Assembly: GCA_963714455.1 (NCBI GenBank)
Contig: CAVQON010000019.1
Coordinates: 186,001 to 250,000 of the forward strand
DNA length: 64,000 nt
Reading direction: 5' to 3'
Source: CAVQGZ01 sp963714455
Lineage (GTDB): Bacteria; Actinomycetota; Actinomycetes; Jiangellales; Jiangellaceae
Under the pieces are notes generated by a model. That model was not told the DNA's origin and ran no database searches. It worked only from the letters and a program-made list of their open reading frames with translations. The position numbers and the translations under genes are program-made. Shown piece by piece: positions 7,697 to 16,194 of this stretch; the stretch's first letter is position 1, and each line of letters begins with the position of its first letter.

Positions 7697-9856
7697 ATGG
7701 CTGCAGATCGTCCCGCCTCGTCGAACGGCACCGCCCCGGTCGCCTCCTCCCCGGACGGCGTGCGCAACGTCGTCCTCGTCGGGCACACCGGTGCCGGCAA
7801 GACGACGCTGGTCGAGTCGATGCTGGCCGGGACGGGAACCATCGCGCGGGCCGGGCGTGTCGAGGACGGCTCCACCGTCACCGACTACGACGATGCCGAG
7901 ATCAAGCAGCAGCGCTCGGTGTCACTGACGCTGGCACCGCTGGCCGCCAACGGCGTCAAGGTCAACCTGCTCGACACGCCGGGCTACGCCGACTACGTCG
8001 GTGAGCTGCGCGCCGGGCTGCGCGCCGCCGACTGCGCCCTGTTCGTCGTGTCGGCGGCCGACGGCATCGACGGGTCGACGCAGGCGCTCTGGGAGGAGTG
8101 CGCAGCGGTCACCATGCCGCGCGCCGTCGTCATCACCAAGCTCGACCACCCGCGTGCCGACCTGGCAGCGACGCTGGACGCGTGCCAGCAGGCGTTCGGC
8201 GAGAAGGTGCTGCCCGCCTACCTGCCGGTGAGTGCCGGCGCCGAGGTCACCGGGCTGCTGGCGTTGCTGTCCGAGCGGGCCTTCGACCACGCCGACGGCG
8301 TGATGAGCGAGCGCGAGCCGACCGAGGACGAGTCGCTGCGGATCGCCGAGGCCCGGCCCACCCTGATCGAGGCCATCATCGAGGAGTCCGAGGACGAGAC
8401 CCTGATGGACCGCTACCTCTCCGGCGAGCCGGTGCCGCTGCAGGTTCTGGTCGACGACATGGAGAAGGCCGTCGCGCGCGGCTCGTTCCACCCGGTCATC
8501 CCCGTGTGCTCCAGCACCGGGGTCGGCGTGGACGAGCTGCTCGAGGTGATCACCAGCGCCTTCCCGTCCCCGTTCGAGCACCCCATGCCCGAGGCGACGA
8601 CCCTGGGTGGCAAGGCCATCTCCGACCTTCGCGTCGACCCGGACGGTCCCCTGGTCGCCGAGGTCGTCAAGACGACGTCGGACCCGTACGTGGGCCGCAT
8701 CAGCCTCGTCCGGGTGTTCTCCGGAACCATGCGCCCCGACACCACGGTGCACGTCTCGGGACACCTGACCACGTTCGCCGGTGAGCAGAGCGGCCACGAG
8801 GACCACGACGAGGACGAGCGCATCGGTGCCCTGAGCTCACCCCTCGGCAAGACTCTTCGCACGGTCGGTGAGTGCGTGGCCGGCGACATCTGCGCGGTGG
8901 CCAAGCTGTCGCGCGCCGAGACCGGCGACACCCTCTCGGACAAGGACAGCCCGCTGGTGCTGCGGCCCTGGGAGCTGCCCGAGCCGCTGCTGCCGGTGGC
9001 GATCGTGGCGCACGCGAAGGCCGACGAAGACAAGCTGTCGGGGGCGCTGGGCCGCCTCGTCGCCGAAGACCCGACGCTGCGGGTCGAGAACAACCCCGAG
9101 ACCCACCAGCTCGTGCTCTGGACGATGGGTGAGGCCCACACCGACGTGCTGCTCGACAAGCTGTCGTCGCGCTACGGCGTCGAGGTCGACCGCACCGACC
9201 TGCGGGTGCCGCTACGTGAGACGTTCACCGGTGCGGCCAGCGCACGCGGGCGGCACGTGAAGCAGAGCGGCGGGCACGGCCAGTTCGGCGTCTGCGACAT
9301 CGAGGTCGAGCCGCTTCCCGAGGGCTCAGGGATCGAGTTCGTCGACAAGGTCGTCGGCGGGTCGGTGCCGCGGCAGTTCATCCCGTCGGTGGAGAAGGGC
9401 GTGCGCGCGCAGGCCGAGAAGGGTGTCGCGGCGGGCTACCCGATGGTCGACTTCAGGGTCACCCTGGTCGACGGCAAGGCGCACAGCGTCGACTCCTCCG
9501 ACATGGCGTTCCAGACCGCCGGCGCGCTTGCGCTGCGCGACGCCGCCGACACCGCAGGGGTGTCGTTGCTCGAGCCGGTGGACGACGTGTCCGTGCTGAT
9601 CAGCGACGAGCATCTCGGCGCGGTGATGGGCGACCTGTCGTCGCGTCGCGGGCGCGTGCAGGGCACCGAGCCGATCGGTCGTGGCCGCACGGTCGTGCGG
9701 GCGCAGGTGCCGCAGGTCGAGATCGTTCGGTACGCGATCGACCTTCGCTCGATGTCGCACGGGACGGGCACGTTCTCGCGCACCTTCAGCCACTACGAGC
9801 CGATGCCGTCCCACCTGACCGCGAAGGCGATCGAGGCAGCGCGCGAGACCCACTGA
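7697..9856 (+). CDS. fusA2: Elongation factor G-like GTPase (EF-G2 type)
   Basis: 719-residue translational-GTPase relative with P-loop GHTGAGKTT (29-37), G3 DTPGYAD and G4-like TKLD, followed by EF-G domains II-V. The switch I region reads QQRSVSLTLA where true EF-G has the ERGITI motif, so it is the actinobacterial EF-G2 paralogue and not the housekeeping factor. The mycobacterial homologue is reported to bind GTP but lack ribosome-stimulated hydrolysis. It stands alone, divergent from the PIM operon and convergent with the HIT gene. Its cellular role is unsettled. Confidence 0.9.
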   Translation: MAADRPASSNGTAPVASSPDGVRNVVLVGHTGAGKTTLVESMLAGTGTIARAGRVEDGSTVTDYDDAEIKQQRSVSLTLAPLAANGVKVNLLDTPGYADYVGELRAGLRAADCALFVVSAADGIDGSTQALWEECAAVTMPRAVVITKLDHPRADLAATLDACQQAFGEKVLPAYLPVSAGAEVTGLLALLSERAFDHADGVMSEREPTEDESLRIAEARPTLIEAIIEESEDETLMDRYLSGEPVPLQVLVDDMEKAVARGSFHPVIPVCSSTGVGVDELLEVITSAFPSPFEHPMPEATTLGGKAISDLRVDPDGPLVAEVVKTTSDPYVGRISLVRVFSGTMRPDTTVHVSGHLTTFAGEQSGHEDHDEDERIGALSSPLGKTLRTVGECVAGDICAVAKLSRAETGDTLSDKDSPLVLRPWELPEPLLPVAIVAHAKADEDKLSGALGRLVAEDPTLRVENNPETHQLVLWTMGEAHTDVLLDKLSSRYGVEVDRTDLRVPLRETFTGAASARGRHVKQSGGHGQFGVCDIEVEPLPEGSGIEFVDKVVGGSVPRQFIPSVEKGVRAQAEKGVAAGYPMVDFRVTLVDGKAHSVDSSDMAFQTAGALALRDAADTAGVSLLEPVDDVSVLISDEHLGAVMGDLSSRRGRVQGTEPIGRGRTVVRAQVPQVEIVRYAIDLRSMSHGTGTFSRTFSHYEPMPSHLTAKAIEAARETH

Positions 9857-9904
9857 CCGCCGCCGCCTAGCGCGGGTTCGTGCCCCCGGCTCGGCTCGCT
9901 TCCC

Positions 9905-9964
9905 CGCGATCTTGGCGTAGCGGCCGCATGGGTCCGGGTTTGCGGCCACAGCGCCAAGATCGCG
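9905..9964. repeat. Long imperfect inverted repeat between convergent genes
   Basis: Arms 9905-9928 and 9941-9964 (24 bp) match at 21 of 24 positions and flank a 12-nt loop; the outer 13 bp (CGCGATCTTGGCG / CGCCAAGATCGCG) are perfect. It lies in the 173-nt gap between the EF-G2 stop (9856) and the HIT stop (10030), so it may act as a bidirectional terminator. There is no T tract, so a dispersed palindromic repeat is an alternative. Confidence 0.75.
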
Positions 9965-10029
9965 CGGAGGTGGGTGGGGGCAGGTGGGACGGACAGCGGG
10001 GCGGCGGGGGCAGCGGGGGCAGCGGCCGC

Positions 10030-10584
10030 TCACTCCTGCCAGGCGTCGGCCAGCAGGTCTCTCGTCTCGCTCAGCAGCTGCGGGATGATCTTCGTGTGGG
10101 AGATGACGGCGATGAAGTTGGCGTCGCCGCTCCAGCGGGGAACGACGTGCTGGTGCAGGTGCGCAGCCAGCGAGCCGCCGGCGACGCCGCCAAGGTTGAG
10201 CCCGACGTTGAACCCGTGCGGACGCGAGATCGCCCGGACGGTGCGCAGCGCCTGCTGCGTCAGCAGGGTCAGCTCGGTCGCCTCGTCCTGCGTGAGCTCG
10301 TCGAGCTCGGCGACGTGCCGGTAGGGCACCACCATCAGATGACCGGGGTTGTACGGGTGCAGGTTCAGCACCGCGTAGACGTGCTCGCCGCGGCGCAGCA
10401 CCAGCCCGGACGTGTCGTCGAGGGAGGGGATGCGGCAGAACGGGCAGCCCTCGTCGCGTCCGGTCTCGGCCTCCCCCTTGATGTAGGCCATGCGGTGCGG
10501 CGTCCAGAGCCGGGCCAGGCGGTCGGGCACCGAGATGCCGTCCTGAGCCACCAGGTCGGCAGGCTGCTCACCGCTGCCGGTCAC
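10030..10584 (-). CDS. HIT-family hydrolase/phosphorylase (Rv2613c-like)
   Basis: 184-residue histidine-triad protein. The triad motif is AHLHQHVVPRW (HxHxHxx), and the N-terminus has a Zn-type CPFC pair (GCPFCRIPSL). Mycobacterial homologues are diadenosine-tetraphosphate phosphorylases, so Ap4A degradation is likely. The start is the GTG overlapping the thrS stop as GTGA (10581-10584). Pairing with thrS fits, since Ap4A is a by-product of aminoacyl-tRNA synthetases (inference). Confidence 0.92.
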   Translation of the reverse strand: MTGSGEQPADLVAQDGISVPDRLARLWTPHRMAYIKGEAETGRDEGCPFCRIPSLDDTSGLVLRRGEHVYAVLNLHPYNPGHLMVVPYRHVAELDELTQDEATELTLLTQQALRTVRAISRPHGFNVGLNLGGVAGGSLAAHLHQHVVPRWSGDANFIAVISHTKIIPQLLSETRDLLADAWQE

Positions 10585-12545
10585 GACCAGCTCCGCTCGG
10601 CCACGACGCGGACGATCTCGTCGATCGCCTCGTCCACCGGCACCCCGTTGCGCTGGGTGCCGTCGCGGTAGCGGAACGACACCGCCCCGGCGTCGACGTC
10701 GGTGTCGCCGGCCAGCAGCATGAAGGGCACCTTGGCCTTCTGGGCGTTGCGGATCTTCTTCTGCATCCGGTCGTCGGAGGTGTCGACCTCGACGCGGATG
10801 CCACGTGACCGCAGCGTCTCGGCCACGTCGCGCAGGTAGCCCACATGCGCGTCGGTGATCGGGATGCCCGTCACCTGCACCGGCGCGAGCCATGCCGGGA
10901 ACGCACCCGCGTAGTGCTCCAGCAGGATGCCGAAGAACCGCTCGACCGAGCCGAAGAGCGCCCGGTGGATCACGTACGGGCGCTGCCGGGTGCCGTCGGC
11001 GGCCTGGTACTCCAGGTCGAAGCGCACCGGAAGCTGAAGGTCGACCTGCAGGGTCGAGAGCTGCCAGCGGCGTCCGATGGCGTCGGAGACGTGCACGTCG
11101 ATCTTCGGGGCGTAGAACGCGCCCTCGCCCTCGGCGACGGAGTACTCCAGCCCCGAACGGTCCAGCGCCTCGCGCAGCGCGGCCTCCGCGACGTCCCACT
11201 GCTCGGGCTCGCCGACGAACTTCTCCGGACGGGTCGACAGCTCGGCGGTGAAGTCGGTGAGCCCGTAGTCACGCAGCAGGCCGACGACGAAGTCGAGCAG
11301 CGACGCGAGCTCGTCGGAGAGCTGCTCGGGGGTGCAGAAGATGTGCGAGTCGTCCTGGGTGAACCCGCGGGCGCGGGTGAGGCCGTGCACGACGCCGGAC
11401 TTCTCGTAGCGGTAGACGGTGCCGAACTCGAACAGGCGCATCGGCAGCTCGCGGTAGGAGCGACCGCGCGAGGAGTAGATGAGCATGTGCATCGGGCAGT
11501 TCATCGGCTTGAGGTAGTACTCCGCGCCGGCGTCGAGCTCCATCGGCGGGTACATGCCCTCGGCGTACCACTGCAGGTGCCCGGAGGTCTCGAACAGCGC
11601 TCCCTTGGTGAGGTGCGGGGTCTGCACGAACTGGTACCCGGCCTCTTCGTGGCGGCGGCGGGAGTAGTCCTCCATCACCATGCGCACCACCCCGCCCTTG
11701 GGGTGCCACACCGCCAGCCCCGAGCCGATCTGCTCGGGGAACGAGAACAGGTCGAGCTCGGCACCCAGCTTGCGGTGGTCGCGCTTCTCGGCCTCGGCGA
11801 GCATGTCGAGGTGGGCGCGCAGCGCGTCCTTGGACTCCCACGCGGTGCCGTAGATGCGCTGCAGCTGCGGGTTCTTCTCCGAACCGCGCCAGTAGGCGGC
11901 CGCCACCCGCATCAGCTGGAAGGCCGGGATGTGCTTGGTGGTGGGCAGGTGGGGACCTCGGCACAGGTCGTTCCAGGCCAGCGACCCGTCGCGGCGCAGG
12001 TTGTCGTAGATGGTCAGCTCGCCGCCACCGACCTCGGCGGACGCGCCTTCGGCGGCGTCGGCAGCGTTGCCCTTGAGCCCGATCAGCTCCAGCTTGTACG
12101 GCTCGTCGGCCAGCTCGAGGCGGGCCTCGTCGTCGCCGACCACGCGTCGGGAGAAGCGCTGACCCTCCTTGATGATCTTGCGCATGCGGGTCGACAGGGC
12201 GTCGAGGTCGTCAGGGGTGAACGGCTCGGCGACGTCGAAGTCGTAGTAGAAGCCGTCCTTGACCGGCGGTCCGATGCCGAGGCGGGCCTTCGGGAAGAGC
12301 TCTTGGACGGCCTGGGCCAGCACGTGCGCGGTGGAGTGGCGCAGCACCGCGCGTCCGTCGTCGCTGTCGAGTGCGACGGGCTCGACGACGTCGCCGGCGG
12401 CCACGGGGGCGGCCAGGTCGACCAGTGTGCCGTTGACTCGCGCGACGACGGCGTCGGCGCCCACGCTGCGCAGCACCTCACCGGCGGACGCACCCTGCGG
12501 GGCGCTGACCTCGCGGGAGTCGACGGTGAGCAGAAGGTCGGGCAT
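10581..12545 (-). CDS. thrS: Threonyl-tRNA synthetase
   Basis: Class II aminoacyl-tRNA synthetase of 654 residues. In order: N-terminal TGS domain (MPDLLLTVDSREVS), editing domain (HSTAHVLAQAV), and the catalytic core with motif 2 (FEFGTVYRYEKSG, GLTRARGFTQDD), the zinc-site cysteine in MNCPMH and motif 3 GSVERFFGILLEH. The C-terminal anticodon-binding domain follows. A GGGGAGA ribosome binding site precedes the ATG. No T-box leader is apparent in the 48 nt upstream. Coupled to the HIT gene. Confidence 0.97.
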   Translation of the reverse strand: MPDLLLTVDSREVSAPQGASAGEVLRSVGADAVVARVNGTLVDLAAPVAAGDVVEPVALDSDDGRAVLRHSTAHVLAQAVQELFPKARLGIGPPVKDGFYYDFDVAEPFTPDDLDALSTRMRKIIKEGQRFSRRVVGDDEARLELADEPYKLELIGLKGNAADAAEGASAEVGGGELTIYDNLRRDGSLAWNDLCRGPHLPTTKHIPAFQLMRVAAAYWRGSEKNPQLQRIYGTAWESKDALRAHLDMLAEAEKRDHRKLGAELDLFSFPEQIGSGLAVWHPKGGVVRMVMEDYSRRRHEEAGYQFVQTPHLTKGALFETSGHLQWYAEGMYPPMELDAGAEYYLKPMNCPMHMLIYSSRGRSYRELPMRLFEFGTVYRYEKSGVVHGLTRARGFTQDDSHIFCTPEQLSDELASLLDFVVGLLRDYGLTDFTAELSTRPEKFVGEPEQWDVAEAALREALDRSGLEYSVAEGEGAFYAPKIDVHVSDAIGRRWQLSTLQVDLQLPVRFDLEYQAADGTRQRPYVIHRALFGSVERFFGILLEHYAGAFPAWLAPVQVTGIPITDAHVGYLRDVAETLRSRGIRVEVDTSDDRMQKKIRNAQKAKVPFMLLAGDTDVDAGAVSFRYRDGTQRNGVPVDEAIDEIVRVVAERSWS

Positions 12546-12593
12546 CGTGTTCTCCCCGTCGTGGTTCGGTCGTTCGTCGGGTGGTGCGCGGCG

Positions 12594-13385
12594 TCAGGCG
12601 CCCGCGAAGGTCACCTGGGTCGCGCCGTCGGCGGCGCGCAGGTTGAGCGTGCTGCCCTCGAGCTCGAAGGTCGCCACGTTGCTCAGGGCGGCCAGGTAGT
12701 TCTCCTCCAGCGTGGCCTGCTCGCCGGCGCACTCGTCGCCCTCGGTGGACACGTCGGTGACGGCGATCTCGCCCTCGCCGGCCGTCCACTGCCCGGAGTA
12801 GTCGCGGCACCCGGTGAACCCCGCGACCGTCCCGTCGTCGGCGAACGCCGCGGTGACGTCGGCGGTGGCGGCGGTGCCCTCGACCCCGCCGTTCTGGTTG
12901 TTGATGCCGGTCGCGACCCATGACGTGCCGGCAAGGTCGTCGATGCCTGCCTGGTAGGTGAGCAGGTCGGCGCCCTCGGCGTCTTGCAGCGTCAAGGCGT
13001 CGTCGCTCTGCTCGAACGCGGCGACGAGGGGGAAGGCGGCGAGCACCGCCTGCTCCTGGGCCTCGACGTCGGGGTCGGCACAGGCCATCAGGGTCACCGG
13101 GCCAGGCTCGATGGTCAGCGCCGCACCATCCTGGGTCCAGGTCGCGCCGAAGCGGTTGCAGCCGGTCGACCCGGCCGCATCGCCGTCGACGAGGAACGTC
13201 AGCGTGGACTCGCTCGCCGCGGCGGGCGTCGGCTGCTCGCTCCCCGTCGCCGTGTACGACGTGAGCACCCACGACGACCCGGTCAGGTCGGGCGCGGTGC
13301 CTGCCTGGGTGTCGTCGCTGTCGTTGCTGGCGCAGCCGGCGAGCGCCATCGACGCAACCGCCACGAGCACCAGCGGGGTCTTCAT
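12594..13385 (-). CDS. Lipoprotein with two META (HslJ-like) domains
   Basis: 263 residues with a lipoprotein signal peptide (MKTPLVLVAVASMALAGC, lipobox LAGC), then two tandem META/DUF306 repeats. The first begins LTGSSWVLTSY and contains STGCNRFGATW; the second begins LAGTSWVATGI and contains FTGCRDYSGQW. META domains occur in secreted or envelope proteins linked to heat-shock or motility phenotypes in other bacteria, but no activity can be assigned. A GGGGAG ribosome binding site supports the ATG at 13385. It lies upstream of thrS in the same direction, 48 nt away. Confidence 0.88.
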   Translation of the reverse strand: MKTPLVLVAVASMALAGCASNDSDDTQAGTAPDLTGSSWVLTSYTATGSEQPTPAAASESTLTFLVDGDAAGSTGCNRFGATWTQDGAALTIEPGPVTLMACADPDVEAQEQAVLAAFPLVAAFEQSDDALTLQDAEGADLLTYQAGIDDLAGTSWVATGINNQNGGVEGTAATADVTAAFADDGTVAGFTGCRDYSGQWTAGEGEIAVTDVSTEGDECAGEQATLEENYLAALSNVATFELEGSTLNLRAADGATQVTFAGA

Positions 13386-13423
13386 GGTGAGCGCTCCCCT
13401 TCGACGCGGCAGACACAGATGGG

Positions 13424-13495
13424 TGGGCGATACTGGTTTCGAACCAGTGACCTCCTCGGTGTGAACGAGGCGCTCTCCCACTGAGCTAATCGCCC
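13424..13495 (-). tRNA. tRNA-Val (CAC)
   Basis: A 72-nt cloverleaf on the minus strand: acceptor GGGCGAT/ATCGCCC, D stem GCTC/GAGC, anticodon stem CCTCG/CGAGG with loop TTCACAC (anticodon CAC, reading GUG), and T arm ACTGG-TTCGAAA-CCAGT. Discriminator A; CCA is not encoded. Confidence 0.95.
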
Positions 13496-13560
13496 GTCAG
13501 CGGAAGCAGAAGGATATCCGACCCGGCGCCCTGCGACGTCGGAGGAGGGGCCGACGGGCC

Positions 13561-14028
13561 TCAGGCGTTCCAGACGCTCTCCAGCCAGGCGCCGATCGGG
13601 CCGGGGAAGCCGTAGCGCTGCAGGTACCAGACGGCCGTGACGATCGCGACAAGCGCGACCACGACCCCCAGCACCTGGTTCAGCCGGCGTACCTCGGGGG
13701 CCATCGCCCGGTCGCGTGCCGCGACGGCCCGTGCCTTCGCCCAGTCCAGCGAGCCGCGGGCCCAGGCGAACTCGCTGGCCAGAATCATCAGCCCGATGAA
13801 GATCGTGGCCCAGCCGGGTCCGGGGAGCGCCAGCAGCGCGACGCCGGTGGCCACCACCAGCACTCCGACGGTGAGCACGCCGATGCGCCAGGTCAGGTCG
13901 AGCAGGGAGTTTCCTCGAAGGCTGCGTCGAAAGACCCGGTAGCGCACAGCCGGGCCACGGCGGTGCTCGACCGAATCCTCACGACTCGTCGCGGGCGTCG
14001 CCTCATGACGCGCCTTCGAGTCGTTCAT
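13561..14028 (-). CDS. PGPGW/TIGR02611-type membrane protein
   Basis: 155 residues with a charged N-terminus and three hydrophobic segments. The middle one carries the family motif ALPGPGWATIFIGL, followed by ASEFAWARGSLDWAKARA; the C-terminal helix is LGVVVALVAIVTAVWYL. Members are uncharacterised actinobacterial inner-membrane proteins. The frame is open to 14130, but the ATG at 14028 starts the conserved part. Divergent from the SsgA-like gene. Confidence 0.8.
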   Translation of the reverse strand: MNDSKARHEATPATSREDSVEHRRGPAVRYRVFRRSLRGNSLLDLTWRIGVLTVGVLVVATGVALLALPGPGWATIFIGLMILASEFAWARGSLDWAKARAVAARDRAMAPEVRRLNQVLGVVVALVAIVTAVWYLQRYGFPGPIGAWLESVWNA

Positions 14029-14159
14029 GGCTCGATCGTCACACGTCGACCGTGGTGCGCACCACCGGGAATGACCCTGGGGTGACCCTGAGAGGCGAGG
14101 TTTGCCTGCCCTGACCGCGGGGAACAACACAGGTGAGCAACCATCATCTGGAGGACACC

Positions 14160-14570
14160 GTGAACACCGCCGCAGTGCGCAGCCCGTTCGACGTCACCCT
14201 TGTCGGCGCCGAGCTGCCCGTGCTGATGCAGGCGCAGCTGGAGTACTACGCCGCCGATCCCTATGCCGTGACCGCCGTGTTCCACACCGGTGAGCGGCCC
14301 GTTCGCTGGGTCTTCGCACGCGACCTGCTCGACGAGGGCCTGGTGCACGACGTCGGCGACGGCGACATCCAGATCGTCCCGAGCCGCGACTCCCTGGGCG
14401 TCCACGTCGTCCAGCTGCGGCTGGAGTCCCCGGACGGGGTCGCCGTGCTGGAGGCGCCTGCCGACGTCATCCTCGAGTTCTTGGGACGCAGCTACGCCCT
14501 CGTGCCGCCGGGTATGGAGCCGGCGTTCGTCGACGTGGACGACACGATCACGCGCATCTTGGCCGGCTGA
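14160..14570 (+). CDS. SsgA-like sporulation/cell-division protein (SALP)
   Basis: 136 residues, the size of Streptomyces SsgB. Family features include FDVTLVGAELPVLMQAQLEYYAADPYAV (read in pieces), ERPVRWVFARDLL and the terminal DVDDTITRILAG. SALPs recruit FtsZ and guide septum formation and peptidoglycan remodelling in morphologically complex actinobacteria. The start is the GTG at 14160 because GGAGGA lies 5 nt before it; an upstream in-frame GTG at 14133 lacks a site. SsgB-like is the most probable subtype from length. Confidence 0.88.
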   Translation: MNTAAVRSPFDVTLVGAELPVLMQAQLEYYAADPYAVTAVFHTGERPVRWVFARDLLDEGLVHDVGDGDIQIVPSRDSLGVHVVQLRLESPDGVAVLEAPADVILEFLGRSYALVPPGMEPAFVDVDDTITRILAG

Positions 14571-14596
14571 GACGAGCCGACCGGTCACGGGGCCGC

Positions 14597-14602
14597 TAGC
14601 CT
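14597..14602 (+). promoter_or_regulatory. -10 box of a probable leaderless promoter
   Basis: TAGCCT lies 9 nt before the GTG at 14612 of the DsbA-like gene, close to the leaderless spacing seen repeatedly in this window. It is in the 41-nt gap after the SsgA-like gene. Confidence 0.45.
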
Positions 14603-14611
14603 CCCGTGCTT

Positions 14612-15115
14612 GTGAGCCGCGAGAGCGTGATGCCGACGACCGAGCCGGGCATCGACCTCTGGTGCGACCTGCTGTGCCCGGACTGCGCCGCCCTGCTGGA
14701 CGACATCGAGCTGCTGCGTGCCCGCACGTCGCTTCGCCTGCGCCACTTCCCCCTGGTGGCACACACCTGGGCCGTCCCGGCGGCGCAGGTCGCCGAGGAG
14801 GCCCGTGCCCAGGACATGCTCTGGCCGGTCGTGCAGGCGATCCTGGCGACCAACGGCGAGATCCACTCCCCCGACGACCTGGTGGTCACAGCCCAGCGCG
14901 GGGGTGCGTCGGTCACCGCGGTGCGCCGTGCTCTGGCCGACGGTCGCCATGCCGGAACCATCGCCCGCGACTACCGACAAGGCCGGGCGCTGGGCATCCC
15001 CGGCACCCCGACGCTGGTCGTCCAAGGCCCCGGCGGGCCGGTGATGCTGGACGGCGGACGCACCCAGGTAGGACTGCGGGTCGCGGCCGAAGCGCTGCTG
15101 GAGACCTTCGCCTAG
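14612..15115 (+). CDS. DsbA-like thioredoxin-fold protein
   Basis: A thioredoxin-fold protein with active-site motif CPDC (LLCPDCAALL) and the cis-proline loop GIPGTPTLVVQG. The helical insertion between them is short and like FrnE/DsbA oxidoreductases. There is no signal peptide, so a cytosolic disulfide or peroxide-related role is more likely than envelope disulfide formation. Alternative starts are GTG 14606, GTG 14627 and ATG 14630; 14612 is chosen for leaderless spacing to TAGCCT. It follows the SsgA-like gene on the same strand. Confidence 0.78.
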   Translation: MSRESVMPTTEPGIDLWCDLLCPDCAALLDDIELLRARTSLRLRHFPLVAHTWAVPAAQVAEEARAQDMLWPVVQAILATNGEIHSPDDLVVTAQRGGASVTAVRRALADGRHAGTIARDYRQGRALGIPGTPTLVVQGPGGPVMLDGGRTQVGLRVAAEALLETFA

Positions 15116-15160
15116 CGTCCGCGCCACGTCGACGCTCGCCGCCCGCGCCGTCCCGCCCCA

Positions 15161-15193
15161 ACCCCAGCCCGACCCCAGCCCGACCCCAGCCCG
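15161..15193. repeat. Three tandem copies of an 11-bp unit
   Basis: The unit ACCCCAGCCCG occurs three times without a mismatch (15161-15171, 15172-15182, 15183-15193) in the non-coding gap between two convergent genes. A simple slippage-prone repeat. Confidence 0.85.
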
Positions 15194-15214
15194 AAACGAT
15201 CACGTGACGGCGGG

Positions 15215-15260
15215 AGTTTGGGGGTTTCCAAGGCTGATCGTCCTTGGAAACCCCCAAACT
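15215..15260. terminator. Perfect 19-bp inverted repeat, probable bidirectional terminator
   Basis: Arms 15215-15233 and 15242-15260 are fully complementary (AGTTTGGGGGTTTCCAAGG and its complement) around an 8-nt loop. They lie between the stop of the DsbA-like gene (15115, plus) and the stop of pabC (15373, minus). Position between convergent genes suggests a shared terminator; it lacks a U tract. Confidence 0.65.
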
Positions 15261-15372
15261 GCCTTGGATGGCAACCGCCTGCCGCACTGCCGGCCGTCGC
15301 AGCTCGCGGATGGCAGGGGCCAGCTCGCCGGGTGAACGGCGTGGAGTGGCCAGTGGAGATCGGTGATCAGGG

Positions 15373-16194
15373 CTACGGGTCGACGTCCAGCGCGCTGCGC
15401 CGTGCGAACTCGGCCGCGATCGTCCGCGTGCGCTCCCCGGTCGGTAGGTCACGCTCGTCGACCCGGCTCACCGGCTGGACGTCGCGGGTCGAGCTGGTCA
15501 GGAACACCTCGGTTGCCGTGCTCAACGCGTCACCGGGCAGGTCGGCCTCACGTGCGTCGCTCCACTCGAGGACGAGGGCGCGCGTGACGCCGGCGAGACA
15601 TCCGGACGACAGCGGCGGCGTCAGCACCTGGTCGTCGACCACCACGAAGACGTTGCTGCCGGTGCCCTCGCACAGCCGCCCGGCGGTGTTGACGAAGATC
15701 GCCTCGCCGGCACCGCGCTCGCGCGCCCACGCCAGCGCGACGACGTTGTCGCCGTACGACGTCGTCTTCAGCCCCACCAGCGGGCCGCGCTCGTTGCGGG
15801 GCCAGGGGGCGAGCGCCACCGCGGCCTCCGCCGCCCACGCCGGTGCCGCCGACGAAGCCACGATGAGCGTGGGCGTGGTGTCCGTCCGGTCGCTGCCCAG
15901 GGGACCCTTGCCGGCGGTGTAGGTGATGCGCAGCCGGTGGACGCCGCCGGCATCGATCGCCTCGACGACGGCATGGCACGCCTCGGTGACCTCGGCCCGG
16001 TTGGGCGCCGGCAGGCCCATGCCCGCGGCGGAGCGCTCCAGCCGGTCAAGGTGGCGGGTGAGGGCGAAGGGGTGCCCGTCGACCACCTTCATGGTCTCGA
16101 ACACCCCGTCGCCGACGGTCAGGCCGTGGTCGAGGGCGGAGACGCTCGCCGCGTCAGGGTCGACCAGGCTGCCGTTGACCCAGAGGGTCGTCAT
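15373..16194 (-). CDS. pabC: Aminodeoxychorismate lyase (class IV PLP aminotransferase fold)
   Basis: 273 residues of the branched-chain aminotransferase/lyase fold. PLP lysine is in VGLKTTSYGDN, with FVNTAGRLCEGTGSNVF and LTSSTRDVQPV typical of ADC lyase or D-amino-acid transaminase relatives. The ATG overlaps the pabB stop as ATGA (16191-16194). Coupling to pabB makes aminodeoxychorismate lyase (p-aminobenzoate synthesis for folate) the best call. A branched-chain transaminase is the alternative on sequence alone. Confidence 0.88.
   Translation of the reverse strand: MTTLWVNGSLVDPDAASVSALDHGLTVGDGVFETMKVVDGHPFALTRHLDRLERSAAGMGLPAPNRAEVTEACHAVVEAIDAGGVHRLRITYTAGKGPLGSDRTDTTPTLIVASSAAPAWAAEAAVALAPWPRNERGPLVGLKTTSYGDNVVALAWARERGAGEAIFVNTAGRLCEGTGSNVFVVVDDQVLTPPLSSGCLAGVTRALVLEWSDAREADLPGDALSTATEVFLTSSTRDVQPVSRVDERDLPTGERTRTIAAEFARRSALDVDP

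Noticed and set aside
9929..9940. Possible intrinsic terminator with U tract at the EF-G2/HIT junction
   Set aside because: No T run follows either arm; called as a repeat with possible terminator function only.
12546..12593. T-box or attenuator upstream of thrS
   Set aside because: Only 48 nt to the previous stop and no T-box core sequence; only a ribosome binding site is visible.
10845..12923. 692-codon plus-strand frame opposite thrS
   Set aside because: Mirror frame of thrS caused by high GC at third positions; no recognisable family.
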